Assembly: GCA_940671915.1 (NCBI GenBank)
Contig: CALNVZ010003425.1
Location: 36,929,619 to 36,993,618 of the forward strand
Direction: 5' to 3'
Length of the DNA: 64,000 nt
Source: Paracentrotus lividus
Taxonomy: Eukaryota > Echinodermata > Echinoidea > Camarodonta > Echinidae
This document shows, one piece after another, positions 55,301 through 64,000 of this stretch. Position numbers and translations under genes: made by a program. The notes below the pieces were generated by a model, which was given only the letters and a program-made list of their open reading frames with translations, was not told the origin of the DNA and ran no database searches. Each line of letters opens with the position of its first letter. Within the stretch, counting starts at the first letter, position 1.

Positions 55301-58300
55301 GATGCCAGTAAAATGCTGTGCGCAACAACTTTAACAATGGATACGCGGAGCAACAATTGACGTCATAATAGCACAACAGCTTATTATAACAATGGATACG
55401 CGGAGCAACACTTTACGTCATAATAGATTGATCATTTGAATTTCTCCTTCAGGCAGATTTGGTACAGGTGAGTAAACCTCTTTTTTGTTTAAACTGATAG
55501 CGTTGCTGTTGCCATGGAAAATGGTTTGGATGTATAATAATAATATTGAATTTCTTTCGTGCAATATGAGATATATTCCATTCATCAGTGTGAATATTGC
55601 ACTCGTCTTCGACTCTTGCAATATTCATACTGATGAATGGAATATATCTCATATTGCACTCAAGTGCATCCAATATTATATAAATATTTTCCAGTCAAGT
55701 ATCACTATAAAGGAAAAGTTTTCAAGGCTTCTTAATTTCTTGAGAAGACTGTATAGTTCTCAAATCCATTGTTAATTCCATTCTATATCATTCACGAGTG
55801 TTAGGTACACACATGAGTATCTAAAAGAAGCAAAAAACAATGTTTCAACCATTTCAACACTTGTCCAGCAGAGAATAGTCACATGCCTATGGGGTCATAG
55901 GTCACTTGACTTTGGTTCAAAGGTTAGTACAACTGACCTGTCCCTGCCTGGTATCTAGACCTGCCAGCTTGGAGCTAGACAACGTGGTAGTCGCCTGCGA
56001 CACAACACTGCTGCTTGCACTCATCCCGCTGGACAAATGACCAGAACTGGACAGACTGACCGACCCTGCTGACCCCACGCTGACCCCCGCCGACGACGGT
56101 AACACCCCTCCTGTGCTCAGACTGCCTGCTGAAGGAGATGGGGAGGAGTAACCGATGGTGCTAGGACCGGAGGATAGACTTCCTCCTGCTCCTCCTCCTC
56201 CTGAAAGGCCTGAGGATCCCATGGGGGTTGAGAATGCACTGGTACCACCACTTGATAGGTCTGATGTTTGGTATTGTGAGGTTGAGGTCGTTTGGATGCC
56301 TGAAGATCCAGATAAGCCTGGTGAACCGTAGGAATTTGGTACCTGATTTACAGTGAGACAACAATCACTTTGTTAGTTTTTTTTAATTGTCCTCTTTTTA
56401 AGGTACTTTATTGTATGATTTTATTTATTTGACATTTTCATTGTCCTTATTCACAATAACAGCAGTGACTTATTGGGAAAAGAAGACAAGAAAAATAGAA
56501 AAAGAGATTGACATAGAAAAAAGAAAATGGGGAAAGAGAAATAGAAACAGAAAAAATACATAGAATTGAAATTCTTTACACTTGGTAAAATATAAGCAAA
56601 TCTGCAAGGATTTTTTATTAGTTCTTACTAAAAAAAAAGAAGGAGGGTTTTTTTTTGCCGAGGGGGAAATGATAGTGTCAGTTGGCCGGTCCTTTTGTTT
56701 TCCTTCATTATAATTATAATGAAGTAAAATGTGAATGGGTTGTATACTGTATACACCAAATAATTTGTGGTGGTTTAATTTTTGTGAGTTTTGCGACTTA
56801 CTAAAACTTGCACTTACTGATATTTCTGTACAAAGTGAATGCAAATACAATAAATTCGTGAAAACTATTGCGAAATCTCCGTCTTGAAGCAAAATCGTGA
56901 AATATACAGTGTGTCCCACAAAAAAGCTAATGGTACTTTAGATGGGTATGATATAAAAATTACAATATTATATTGTTTATATCTTTACACCCGTAAACTA
57001 CGATTCGTTTTCTACAACTGGATGAAATTTTATGTGATATGGTCCAATAATCACAAAGATATGAGCACTTTTTCATCACACATCAGGAAACCTCTCCATC
57101 CAAGTTTTATATTAAGTAGTACCGGATATATCAAATAAAAGAAACGTAAGTTTGATCATTAATAATTTGATAAATATTTCAGTAGTGATAATGAAATTTA
57201 TATCACTGTAAGGTTCAGCTCATTACCATTTGAATGATATGTCCCTCAGCTCACTAATATCACACATTGCTGAACCCCATTGTTCAGAGAAAGTCTTGCA
57301 AAATTGTGAGTGTTTACTTTCATGCTCATTGAGATGCGTTATTCAAATGGGCCTAAAAGGAAACCCAACTTTGATCATTAACCCTATTCTGACTTGACCC
57401 CCCCCCCCTGTACGAAATCCGCGACTGCCGCGCAACCGCTGCAAATCGCAACCCCGCGCTCTATGACTTTTTTCTTTCAAGTGTCCCGCAACTTTTGAAA
57501 CCAAGTTCGAAAAAATCGGACACTCTGTTGTCGCGTTACACTACATCATGTAATCGCATGTCAGACCAAAATTGAACGAAAATCGTCATTTTGCACGCGT
57601 TTGTGTACAAAATACTGAGCTTTCCTAAATTGCTTTATTACACTGATAATTGTGCCTTCTGAGCTTTTTGATTAATTAAATTTGTCTTTATATTGATCAA
57701 AAAACATTTCTCAAGCATAAAAAATTACAAAAACAAAGAAATACATAAGAAATAAAAACAATAGAATACATAAGAAATTCACAAAACAATAGAATACAAA
57801 GGAATTAATTTGAAATTTCTGAATTTGTCAATTCAATACTGTTGACTTTGCCACTAGCAACTTATAGAAAAAATTTGAGCTTCATAACTTATTTATGAAT
57901 TAAATATTAACGATTAAAAAAAAAAAGCTTCTAATTTGCCTACATGAGTATGCATAAATAAGCATAAATTAAATACGTGAATTTTTTTTCGAAAAAACCA
58001 TATCAGCGACACCCTTTACATGTGCAGCGATGTTCGCTCAAAATTTAGCGGCGATCGGACCATCCGCGGCCGAGATCTCGGGGGGGGGGTCAAATCGACC
58101 CCCACCCCCACTCAAAATCTCCTCTTGAACAGCCCAGTCAGAATAGGGTTAATGAGCGTGAAAGTGAACCACTCACAAATTTGCAAGACATATTTAAAAC
58201 AATGGGGCTCAGTGATGCATGATATTTGTGAGCTGAGAGAGGTATCATTAAAATGGTAATGAGTTGCACTTTACAGTGATATAAATTTCATAATTTCTAC

Positions 58301-61300
58301 AGAGATATTTTTCAAGGTATTAATGATCAAACTTGGGTTTCTTTTATTCGATACAACCGGCACTACTCAATACAAACTTGGATGGAGAGGTTTCCTGATG
58401 TGTAATGAAAAAATGCTCATATCTTTGTGATTCTTGGACCAAATCACATAAAATTTCATCCAGTTGTAGAAAACGGATTGTATATTGTACAATATAATAT
58501 TGTAATTTTAATATTATACCCATCTTAAGTGCCATTAGCATTTTTTGTGGGACACACTGTATGGCATAAATAGTAGATACCTGTCTGTTTCCACCAATAG
58601 ACTGACTCGTTGAGAGTCCAAAGCCCGATGATGAGGAGAGACTGGCAAGTTGAGACAACTGGGATGCTGTCTTGTCTTTATCTATAAATACAAACAAAAT
58701 CATATTAATGCATGGGACATCAACACTCTTTGTCTTTGTAACACTACATGGACACTATTCTAAACAATCATGAAATTATAATTGATCGTATTTCAATTCA
58801 TCATAGAAGAAAGGCTATATTAGGCTTCCTACTAATACCAATGAAATGTAAAATCTCAGATCAGCTTATTGACTAAGCACCTCTTATCACTGTACTAGTC
58901 ATACACAACTTCATAAGTGCTTATTTTTTGCAGTGGTTTTATTTTCGCAAATTTCATGGGCAGTATTTGCACAAATATGATCAATGATCCCGAAATAGTC
59001 AAAAATCATGAAATATCTATCTGTGCAAAATGAATGAAATAAAAACAACTGAAAATTTATCACCCTATTAAACACATTGGTCCTGATAGTTGGAGAAAAA
59101 ACCTATTACTTGTATAAAACATTTTTTATATTCAATGAAAATTTATCACCACTTCTAACACATTAGTCCTGATAGTTGATGAAAAAACCAATTACTTGTA
59201 TATATAATTAACAGTTTTGGATAGGACCTATTCAATGAACCAAATGTGTTGCTTGTGGGTAGTATAATTATATCAAACAAATAGTGGTGAAAGCTACTCT
59301 CATTAATACATTATATATACTTACTATCTAATGATTGTACTGTAGAGGGTTTCTGTGATGCGAGGTATGCGTTGGTCTTCATATCATTTTGGTTTGGTAA
59401 AGGAATAGGATCTGGGGTCATCTGAAATCAGAACAATCATAGAAGTCATGAGAAAATGCAAAACATAACAATCTGGCAAATCCTACGTATAAGGTCACGA
59501 ATTCAGAATTAATATGTTGTGGTATGAAATCATGTTTTAGCGAGCTGCAAGAAGAACACAAGCAATGTAGAAATTCATTTTCATTCAATTTAAAAGTCTT
59601 TGGTAAGAAAGGATTTGTGTCTAAATTGTTGAGACATCAATGAAAATCAAATTTCTAACTAGTATTCAAACACCTGATTGTACTAGAATTCTGTGCCATC
59701 ATGCATTGCGATTAATGCACACTGGTCTTTCTATGAAGTTAGGGCACAAATTGTGACATTTCAGCATAAATCAATACTAATTATACTATACATTTATTGA
59801 TTGTAGGCTTTACATTTGCATTGAGACCATAAATTTTACTGGAATTTTTTTACCATTTAAATTAATTTTTTAATTTATAAAGTTATTGAGCAAAACAAAG
59901 TATAACACTGTTACATGGCCACGGAGTCCATGTGTCCATGTAGCATCGGGATTTTTACATTTGGTCCTCAAAGTCAAATTATGGCAATAATGATAGCAAA
60001 ACACTTGAATGGAACACTTGAAAGGAACTTCAACAGGTCAAGAGATCAGAAGAAATGTGACAAACCTGTTTCTGCTGTTGAGCACTCTGCCCATAGTGTG
60101 GGGGTCCTCTTTGTTGGGATGGATCTAATGACTGTTGCGGGACACTAGAGGGCGTATTCACTGCTGTGTTTGTATTCATACCAACTGGACTCATGCCGGT
60201 TGATGTGGGGTATTGGGGCTCGTTACTCTTGCTGTATGATAGATGGTTTGCACTGGTCCCTGGACTATTAACACTAGTAAAGAAAAAATTGATAAGGCAA
60301 TTGATAGAAAGCCCCAAGTTTTACGATAAAAATAGCATTCTTATCTTCCGGACAGAAAAAAATAAATCGAACTATAAAATTATGCAATGCAAAATGCCTT
60401 ACATTAACAAGAACAATAGTTAGATGCTTGAAAAAACAAGATAAGTTCATTTTTACGTATAATTTTGATAAATATTTTGCAGATTCCCATTTTTGACAAT
60501 GTTTCTTAGTCATTTTCAGAATTCCACAAACAATTTCCATGTAGTCAATCCCCAATCTAACAATGTCTAACTTAACCCTAGACCCGAACATTACATCTTA
60601 CACAATATAATCCTGGAGTATTAGACCTTATACATATGATGTCATAATCTCATAGCACCCTCCCTCAGGTGATATGGGAATACATGTAAAGGACTGGTCA
60701 GAGCTGCTCAATACAAAGGCATACAAGGCAATAGCCTCAGCCTCTAAATAAAGAGGGCTATGATGTCAATGCACAAGGTCTATTATCTGACTACAGGTGC
60801 ACGCAAGGGAAAATCCATAGAGGTCTACCTGAAAGCACTATTGGGAAGTCCACCGCTTGTTGATAGCGTGGACGACATAGACGAAGGCATGGAGCTTGAG
60901 GAGAGTCCGAAGTCGGACACAGCTGGGTCCATGGTGATGTCCATAGCGCCAAACTGGACGTCCAAAGCACCCAGACCACGTGCTGAGTTGGGCATCTCTA
61001 CGGCTGAGGCAGGTATCTTTGTAGAGGGAGGGGGTAGCTTTTTACGGGTTGGTTTGGATTGCGTTGGGGCTCTTGATGAGGGTGGGAGCTGACCTCCTTG
61101 TGATTGGTCCATACCCATCTATGATCAAGAGAGAGAGAGAACAAGTTTACACTTTTTAGGATCTTCAACCTTGATGGAGGCAAACATTACCAGATGAAGT
61201 AGATCACTTGATAACTACTTGGAAGCCCTGTCTTGTCACCTTTCTGGAACTGTATTGATTTGACAATGTCATTTTAAAATTTTGTTACCTACCTGTTAAT

Positions 61301-61795
61301 ATGCTTCATTCAGGGTGTTAACCCAACAACAACCAATGGCAATATAGCAGATCCCTCAAAAACAAATCTAAGAATCTAAGAATTTGTCAAAACCAATTAA
61401 TTGCGCTAGTTAGACTGACAAAATACTACATATCTGCAACCAATGACTCAGAAATGTACACTGGATCAATTTATTGTGACATACATGTACCAATAATTAA
61501 AGTTTACATCATCTTTATTTCCCCTTTGTAAAGACATCCTCTGCAAGAAGTTGTCCTCAAGGGTAGTTGTTTGAGGGTAGTAGTTGTTGAAATCCCCCCT
61601 TAATTATGGCATACACTGTACATTTTACTGACCTGCACTTGTTGTTTCTGTTGATCTACCAAAGAGTTCATATTGTCTGCCTTGCTTGGGTCTCTGAACT
61701 GACTGAACACACTGTTGCTGGAAACAGGATCACTCACTCCTAGGGATGTATTGGGAGGCTGCACAGACTTGCCAAACAAAGCTGCCAGGTCAATG
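46029..61795 (-). CDS. UBAP2L: UBAP2L/lingerer-like gene, 13 C-terminal exons
   Basis: Seen: thirteen minus-strand exons with agreeing phases, about 748 codons, ending GTNYWPN and TAA at 46029-46031. Segments match human UBAP2L as remembered: STKIPASAVEMPNSARGLGA (human KIPASAVEMPGS, the DUF3697 motif), KLPPNLPPGMP, TLPPGYPSYSTLPYYA, and FENKGGFHTGTPPPFNYPL. Known: UBAP2L and fly Lingerer are RNA-binding, RGG-bearing ubiquitin-associated proteins needed for stress granule assembly and translation control. The UBA domain and RGG region would be encoded to the right of this window. The visible part is low-complexity, rich in Ser, Gly, Pro, Gln and Tyr, as expected for the family's disordered C-terminus. 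Vertebrates have two paralogues (UBAP2, UBAP2L); an invertebrate gene would be the single ancestor. Confidence 0.88.
46808..46965. mobile_element. 158-bp TA-flanked MITE
   Basis: CAGTCCACTCCTGTTATAAT at the left; the complement of the right end reads CAGTCCATTCCCATTGAAAT. TA on both sides (46806-46807, 46966-46967). Tc1/mariner (pogo/Tigger) type by ends and target. Confidence 0.65.
47205..47800 (+). repeat. 600-bp polypurine tract in an intron
   Basis: Nearly all A and G on the plus strand (GAGGAGG, GGAGGGAG, GAAGAAGAGG), so the transcribed UBAP2L RNA is pyrimidine-rich here. Apparent frames (KR-rich plus, SF-rich minus) are composition effects. Confidence 0.88.
48486..48688. mobile_element. 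203-bp MITE
   Basis: Left end GGGGTGTGTTTAACAAAGAG; the complement of the right end reads GGGGTGTTTCACCAAGAGTG, and both continue to AGTAGACTTAA. Family shared with 45787-45956. Confidence 0.7.
48905..49110. repeat. Imperfect tandem repeat (~175-bp spacing)
   Basis: CACAAAGGAAAGAATTAGAT at 48910 and CACAAAGAAAAGAATTAGAT at 49072, each followed by GACCC. Only about 30 bases match well. Confidence 0.5.
49459..49543. mobile_element. 85-bp inverted-repeat element, copy 1
   Basis: TTGGCTGATCAGGGACT to CATCATTTCAGCCAA; perfect TTGGCTGA inverted ends. About 130 bases of left flank also match copy 2. Confidence 0.7.
49689..49788 (-). CDS. UBAP2L: UBAP2L-like exon (VQPTNRAQ)
   Basis: Acceptor GCTCTATACAG, donor GTAAGA; 100 bp. 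Encodes VQPTNRAQTGTTPHSAFQQS and ends GSHNAYGT, matching human ATPFQQPSGYGSHGYNTG. Confidence 0.87.
50360..50680 (-). repeat. Three downstream copies of the 50728-50903 exon end and donor
   Basis: CTACTAACAGCAGGGAAG next to GAAATCTTACG recurs at about 50632-50672, 50441-50535 (long copy including AGACCAGGCGGTATGAGTCC) and 50360-50406. On the minus strand each reads CCCTGCTGTTAGTAGC then GTAAGATTTC; the last copy has ATAAG. Confidence 0.88.
50728..50903 (-). CDS. UBAP2L: UBAP2L-like exon (LPPGYPSYSTLPYY)
   Basis: Acceptor TTGTTTACAG, donor GTAAGA; 176 bp. Encodes AGGQGAHHQTQTQQQTPFLN then TTLPPGYPSYSTLPYY and PAVFPAVSS, matching human QTFLNPALPPGYSYTSLPYY and AVFPVAPTSS. Its donor region is multiply copied downstream. 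Confidence 0.9.
51348..51432. mobile_element. 85-bp inverted-repeat element, copy 2
   Basis: TTGGCTGATCAGGGACTTAC to CATTTTAGCCAA. Flank AATCACAACACCCTTTAT is shared with copy 1, so copies 1 and 2 come from a ~200-bp intronic duplication. Confidence 0.7.
51768..51942 (-). CDS. UBAP2L: UBAP2L-like exon (TGRDTNSLGNTPYS)
   Basis: Acceptor TCTTATACAG, donor GTAGGT; 175 bp. Encodes PFQQLATTTLNTGRDTNSLG and ASKFPRNDAASPVATSL, matching human PLTGRDGSLASNPYSG and TKFGRGDASSPAPATTL. Confidence 0.9.
52397..52481. mobile_element. 85-bp inverted-repeat element, copy 3
   Basis: TTGGCTGATCAGGGACTTGA to CATCATTTCAGCCAA. The flanks do not match copies 1 and 2, so this is an independent insertion defining the element's limits. 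Confidence 0.72.
52597..52656 (-). CDS. UBAP2L: UBAP2L-like exon (60 nt, YEDFQM)
   Basis: Acceptor TTTTTCTCTATAG, donor GTGAGT; 60 bp, phase 0 in and out. Encodes PTHQPYMYEDFQMQIGRLPM, matching human QVYGYDDLQMLQTRFPL. Being a whole number of codons, it could be skipped without a frame change. Confidence 0.87.
52977..53065 (-). CDS. UBAP2L: UBAP2L-like exon (KLPPNLPPGMP)
   Basis: Acceptor GTTTTATTTAG, donor GTAAGT; 89 bp. Encodes KLPPNLPPGMPFMYHPNLIG and ends FPLVNPI, matching human APPNLPPGVPPLLP. It needs one base from an upstream exon to keep frame, supplied by the microexon at 53936. Confidence 0.87.
53134..53899. repeat. Two tandem copies of a ~375-bp repeat with A/T homopolymers
   Basis: GAGGGAGCGTAGCGACCAAA and ATTCACGATTTCTTTGG occur in both copies (first about 53140-53518, second 53519-53885). 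Each has a poly-A run facing a poly-T run. Outer ends CAGGCATGA and TCATGCCTG are inverted. The homopolymer frames are not genes. Confidence 0.85.
53936..53948 (-). CDS. UBAP2L: Candidate 13-nt UBAP2L-like microexon
   Basis: GATGGACAGACAT between acceptor CCAAATATCAG and donor GTAAGA. It supplies DGQT plus the single base needed to enter the 89-bp exon in frame (13 + 89 = 34 codons). Without it the 405-bp exon and the 89-bp exon do not join in frame. Found by reasoning from phase; not confirmed. Confidence 0.55.
55005..55115. repeat. Two-copy ~70-bp tandem repeat
   Basis: TATTCTGAAGTGCACAAGAA followed by CATATAAGGG occurs at 55012 and 55076, each followed by AATAGAGTCCA. Confidence 0.8.
55320..55430. 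repeat. Two-copy repeat with CRE-like TGACGTCA
   Basis: AACAATGGATACGCGGAGCA followed by ACAATTGACGTCATAATAG, then again with ACACTTTACGTCATAATAG. The first has a perfect TGACGTCA palindrome. Part of a repeat-rich intron; any regulatory role is unknown. Confidence 0.7.
55561..55657. repeat. Long near-perfect hairpin
   Basis: 41-base arms (55561-55601 and 55617-55657) pair at 40 of 41 positions around a 15-base loop. Weaker inverted similarity continues outward through TGGAAAAT and GGATG. Non-coding foldback element in a UBAP2L intron. Confidence 0.88.
55938..56342 (-). CDS. UBAP2L: UBAP2L-like exon, Ser/Gly-rich, 405 nt
   Basis: Acceptor CTGTAAATCAG, donor GTCAGT; 135 codons, phase 0. Encodes VPNSYGSPGLSGSSGIQTTS, a GLSGGGGAGGSLSSG run, and ends SSSKLAGLDTRQGQ. 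Low-complexity, like the Ser/Thr-rich middle of human UBAP2L. Confidence 0.85.
56907..58559. mobile_element. TA-flanked element with ~430-bp inverted repeats
   Basis: Begins CAGTGTGTCCCACAAAAAAG and ends TTTTTTGTGGGACACACTG, with TA at 56905-56906 and 58560-58561. The arms (56907-57345 and 58153-58559) match along their length. Tc1/mariner-type by ends and target; no transposase seen. Interrupted centrally by 57382-58148. Confidence 0.85.
57382..58148. mobile_element. TTAA-flanked piggyBac-like element nested in the palindrome
   Basis: Begins CCCTATTCTGACTTGACCCC and ends AGTCAGAATAGGG, with TTAA at 57378-57381 and 58149-58152. 767 bp, C-run and G-run near the ends, no open frame of note. 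TTAA duplication and CCC/GGG ends fit piggyBac-type transposition. Confidence 0.82.
58581..58681 (-). CDS. UBAP2L: UBAP2L-like exon (DKTASQLSQL)
   Basis: Acceptor TGTATTTATAG, donor GTATCT; 101 bp. Encodes KDKTASQLSQLASLSSSSGF and ends SIGGNRQ. The TA-flanked palindrome ends only 20 bp downstream of its donor. Confidence 0.85.
59325..59421 (-). CDS. UBAP2L: UBAP2L-like exon (MTPDPIPLPNQND)
   Basis: Acceptor TCTGATTTCAG, donor GTAAGT; 97 bp. Encodes MTPDPIPLPNQNDMKTNAYL and ends KPSTVQSLD. The flanking intron 59422-60065 shows nothing else recognised. Confidence 0.82.
60066..60273 (-). CDS. UBAP2L: UBAP2L-like exon (VNSPGTSANHLSYS)
   Basis: Acceptor TTCTTTACTAG, donor GTTTGT; 208 bp. Encodes VNSPGTSANHLSYSKSNEPQ, a NTNTAVNTPSSVPQQS stretch, and ends YGQSAQQQKQ. 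Confidence 0.84.
60829..61118 (-). CDS. UBAP2L: UBAP2L-like exon with the IPASAVEMP motif
   Basis: Acceptor TCTTGATCATAG, donor GTAGAC; 290 bp. Encodes MGMDQSQGGQLPPSSRAPTQ, then the family signature STKIPASAVEMPNSARGLGA with LDVQFGAMD, matching human KIPASAVEMPGS and LNVQFGA. This is the clearest diagnostic segment of the gene. Confidence 0.93.
61633..61795 (-). CDS. UBAP2L: UBAP2L-like exon (IDLAALFGKS)
   Basis: Acceptor TGTTGTTTGCAG, donor GTCAGT; 163 bp. Encodes IDLAALFGKSVQPPNTSLGV and ends LVDQQKQQVQ. First exon of the gene visible in the window; upstream exons lie beyond 64000. Confidence 0.86.
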
Positions 61796-62404
61796 CTGCA
61801 AACAACATCAAATATCAAGTTTAATCATATCTGGATTTTTAAAATGAGGTTTACCTTGAGAAACAAATAATATTGTTGCACCAATTTGAACTTGGGACCT
61901 CCAAATTGTCAAAATTTTAACAGTTAGTTTCAATCACCCTGCTACCTTATACATGTACGTGCATTTAAGAAAACTTCTTCCTTTCAGTTCTAAACACAAC
62001 ACAAAAGAAAGTTCCCCCTATTTCAGATATCAATAATTTTTTAACCAGGAGGAATTTTAAAAATATAATTATATGTACATGTAGGGAATTTAATTAGTTA
62101 CTATGGGAGCGAATGTTAGGAAAAATCATCGAGTAATGCTTCAGTGAGCAATAGTTGAATGCAAAAATGTCATTTTTTGAAGTTCATAAGCCTAAAATCA
62201 CAATTTTGATTCAATGATATCGGACCCATTTTCTGATCTTAAACATTTTATATGTCAGAATGAATGCAAAACGTGCTTCCCAACAAATGGAAAGGAAATT
62301 TGCGTCAAATTTCACGGTTGAGTGAGCATGCAGCAAAAATTGCCCAAACTGCAATTTTTACTTCTTTACCATGGTATGTTCGATCAAATATGATGGAATT
62401 CCTG

Positions 62405-64000
62405 TTTTGGAAGTGTATGCAACCAATTTCCATTCATTCACGGTTGAATGAATCCATCAAACAACCGAAAAATTTGCCATTTTAGAATAACGAAGAGGTA
62501 TTGCAGTAATTTTTTGCACTAAAAAGCATCTCAATAGCATTTTTTGGGTTGTGTTTAAATTCTTTGGGCACGGTGTCAATGATCCTATGACATTTATTTA
62601 AAAATACATGCTTCAATGAGCACGTGAGACTGGAAAAGACCTTTTTTCACGTATGGACAAAAATTCAAATTCTTACTTTGATTAAATATAACCATCCTTT
62701 TCAAGGAGTACTTCTCATTTTATTTTCACAAAAATCCTGATGTTTCATGCATCAGTGGGCACAAGATACAAGAAAATCAAGCAAATGAGAAGAAAGTTTG
62801 GGGCTTCGTCATGGTTCAGTGACTTTTCAAATACGCAATTTGAATAAAGATCCTGTTAGTTAGAGACCAGTCGAAGCTATGTGCAAAGTTTCATAAAATA
62901 ACTCACAGTCAAAAGGACAAAAATTGACAATTAAAATATGCCAAATTTCACTTCGGTTAAAGGTAGTGTCAGCCTTTTGCACGTAAAAATATTAAATTTC
63001 TAGTTTTTGAGAGGACATAGTAGTATACCAATGACTAAATCTTCCCACAACATGATTAGGCTCAAATGTGTATGTTTGTCATTATATTGCGATTATCAAA
63101 ATTCATTCCTATTTTTTCGAACCTCGAAAAATATACCGTACGGTGCGAACCGCTGACCGTTAGCGCAGAGAATAATGCACGCTGATGCGCCATGTGTATA
63201 TTGCTGTGTGTGGTCCGTGCTGCATGCGCTGTAATATCAACGATGTTGATGGAGAGCTGGTCAAGATTGGTAGTCAGATTTTCGCTTCATATTACTGATC
63301 TAGGCAACCTATGACAGTAAGATTGAATAGACAGTATACAGTAGGTTGATCATATTCTAAAGTTATGCCAAGTTGCAATAGTTTTCGTAATTTGTGAAAA
63401 AGGATGACACTACCTTTAAACCTCTGTACATAAAGTCAACGGAGGAAGAAATTCATACCTGACAAATGTGAAATTCAGCCTATTTTCATTGATGATTATT
63501 GCTAATTCTATCGGGAGTTATGTCATGAAACTTGGCACACAGCTTCAAGTGATCTGTAACTAACATTATTTTGATTCAAATTACCTATTCAAAAAGTCAC
63601 TGAACCGTGATGAAGCCCTAAAATTTCTTCTCATTTGCATGATTATCTTGTATCTTATGCCAACTGAGGCGTGAAAAATCAGGATTTTTGTGAAAATAAA
63701 ATCAGAAGTACTCACCAAAATGATTTGTTATATTCAATCAAAGTAAGAATTTAAGATTTTTTCCATACATGAAAAAAGGGCCTTTTCAGTCTCACATGCT
63801 CACTGAAGCATGAATTTTTAAATAGGATCATTGACATGTGCCCAAAGAATTCACACACAACCGAAAAAATGTCAAGATGCATTTTAGTGCATAAAATTAC
63901 TACAATAATTCTTCGTAATTCTAAAATGGCCTATATCTTGGTTGTTTGATGGATTCATTCAACCGTGAATGAATGGATAATGGTTGCATACACTTCCAAA
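62405..64000. mobile_element. Large inverted repeat, running off the right edge
   Basis: 62405-62955 and 63420-64000 are diverged inverted copies (GGAAGTGTATGCAACCAATT pairs with TAATGGTTGCATACACTTCC; CATCAAACAACCG with GGTTGTTTGATG). The right arm is cut by the window end; the left arm probably extends to about 62100. No protein recognised. Confidence 0.8.
62961..63415. mobile_element. 455-bp TTAA-flanked element in the loop of the inverted repeat
   Basis: Begins AGGTAGTGTCA and ends TGACACTACCT, flanked by TTAA at 62957-62960 and 63416-63419. No coding capacity seen. The interior is GC-richer (GCACGCTGATGCGCCATG). Confidence 0.72.

Noticed and set aside
55449-55775. Two near-identical proteins on opposite strands
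   Set aside because: Both are readings of the hairpin at 55561-55657 and its outer arms.

Overview
This is a eukaryotic window carrying parts of two intron-rich, convergent metazoan genes in AT-rich DNA full of repeats. The gene types, the very dense small inverted-repeat transposons, CR1/L2-like LINE tails and a tRNA-derived SINE with the 'CCACCCAGGTGTAAATGGGTA' block suggest a marine deuterostome, most likely a sea urchin. The organism is inferred, not proven. Protein family calls rest on remembered human sequences; no search was run.

Gene 1 (+, about 1-38428) is a KIAA0825-like gene. Twenty-one exons (1531-38428) join in one phase-consistent frame of about 1,187 codons. A probable further upstream exon lies at 1-167, and the true start is off the left edge. 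Gene 2 (-, 61795 down to 46029) is a UBAP2L/lingerer-like gene. Thirteen exons, including a candidate 13-nt microexon, encode the C-terminal ~748 residues; the UBA-containing N-terminus is off the right edge. The two genes are separated by about 7.6 kb with no recognised gene, containing transposon ends and a 100-N gap.

The most striking signal is that exon/intron borders have been tandemly duplicated again and again. In gene 1 a 66-bp minisatellite carries a splice donor, a 55-bp minisatellite of about 36 units carries a splice acceptor plus 24 coding bases, and a 51-bp (17-codon) triplication carries three in-frame donors. Intronic partial copies of at least five other exons are also present. 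One exon of gene 2 shows the same pattern. If this is not a local sequencing problem, the locus is a natural series for how splice sites multiply.

The second main point is assembly quality. 19105-29306 appears to be one uncorrected long read inserted redundantly. It repeats 10458-19104 (LINE, exons H to N, SINE) and then 29332 onward, with many indels, and ends in a 25-N gap. It should not be read as a gene duplication. The arrays at 170-900 and 34277-36290 have a similar noisy texture, so unit counts and single-base frameshifts there are not trustworthy.

Other layout: a 47-bp minisatellite interrupted by a 705-bp foldback element (26785-31165); a TA-flanked long-inverted-repeat element with a TTAA-flanked element nested in its centre (56907-58559); a second nested TTAA element in a large inverted repeat at the right edge; a 40/41-bp perfect-stem hairpin (55561-55657); three 85-bp copies of a small inverted-repeat element in UBAP2L introns; and a 600-bp polypurine tract (47205-47800).
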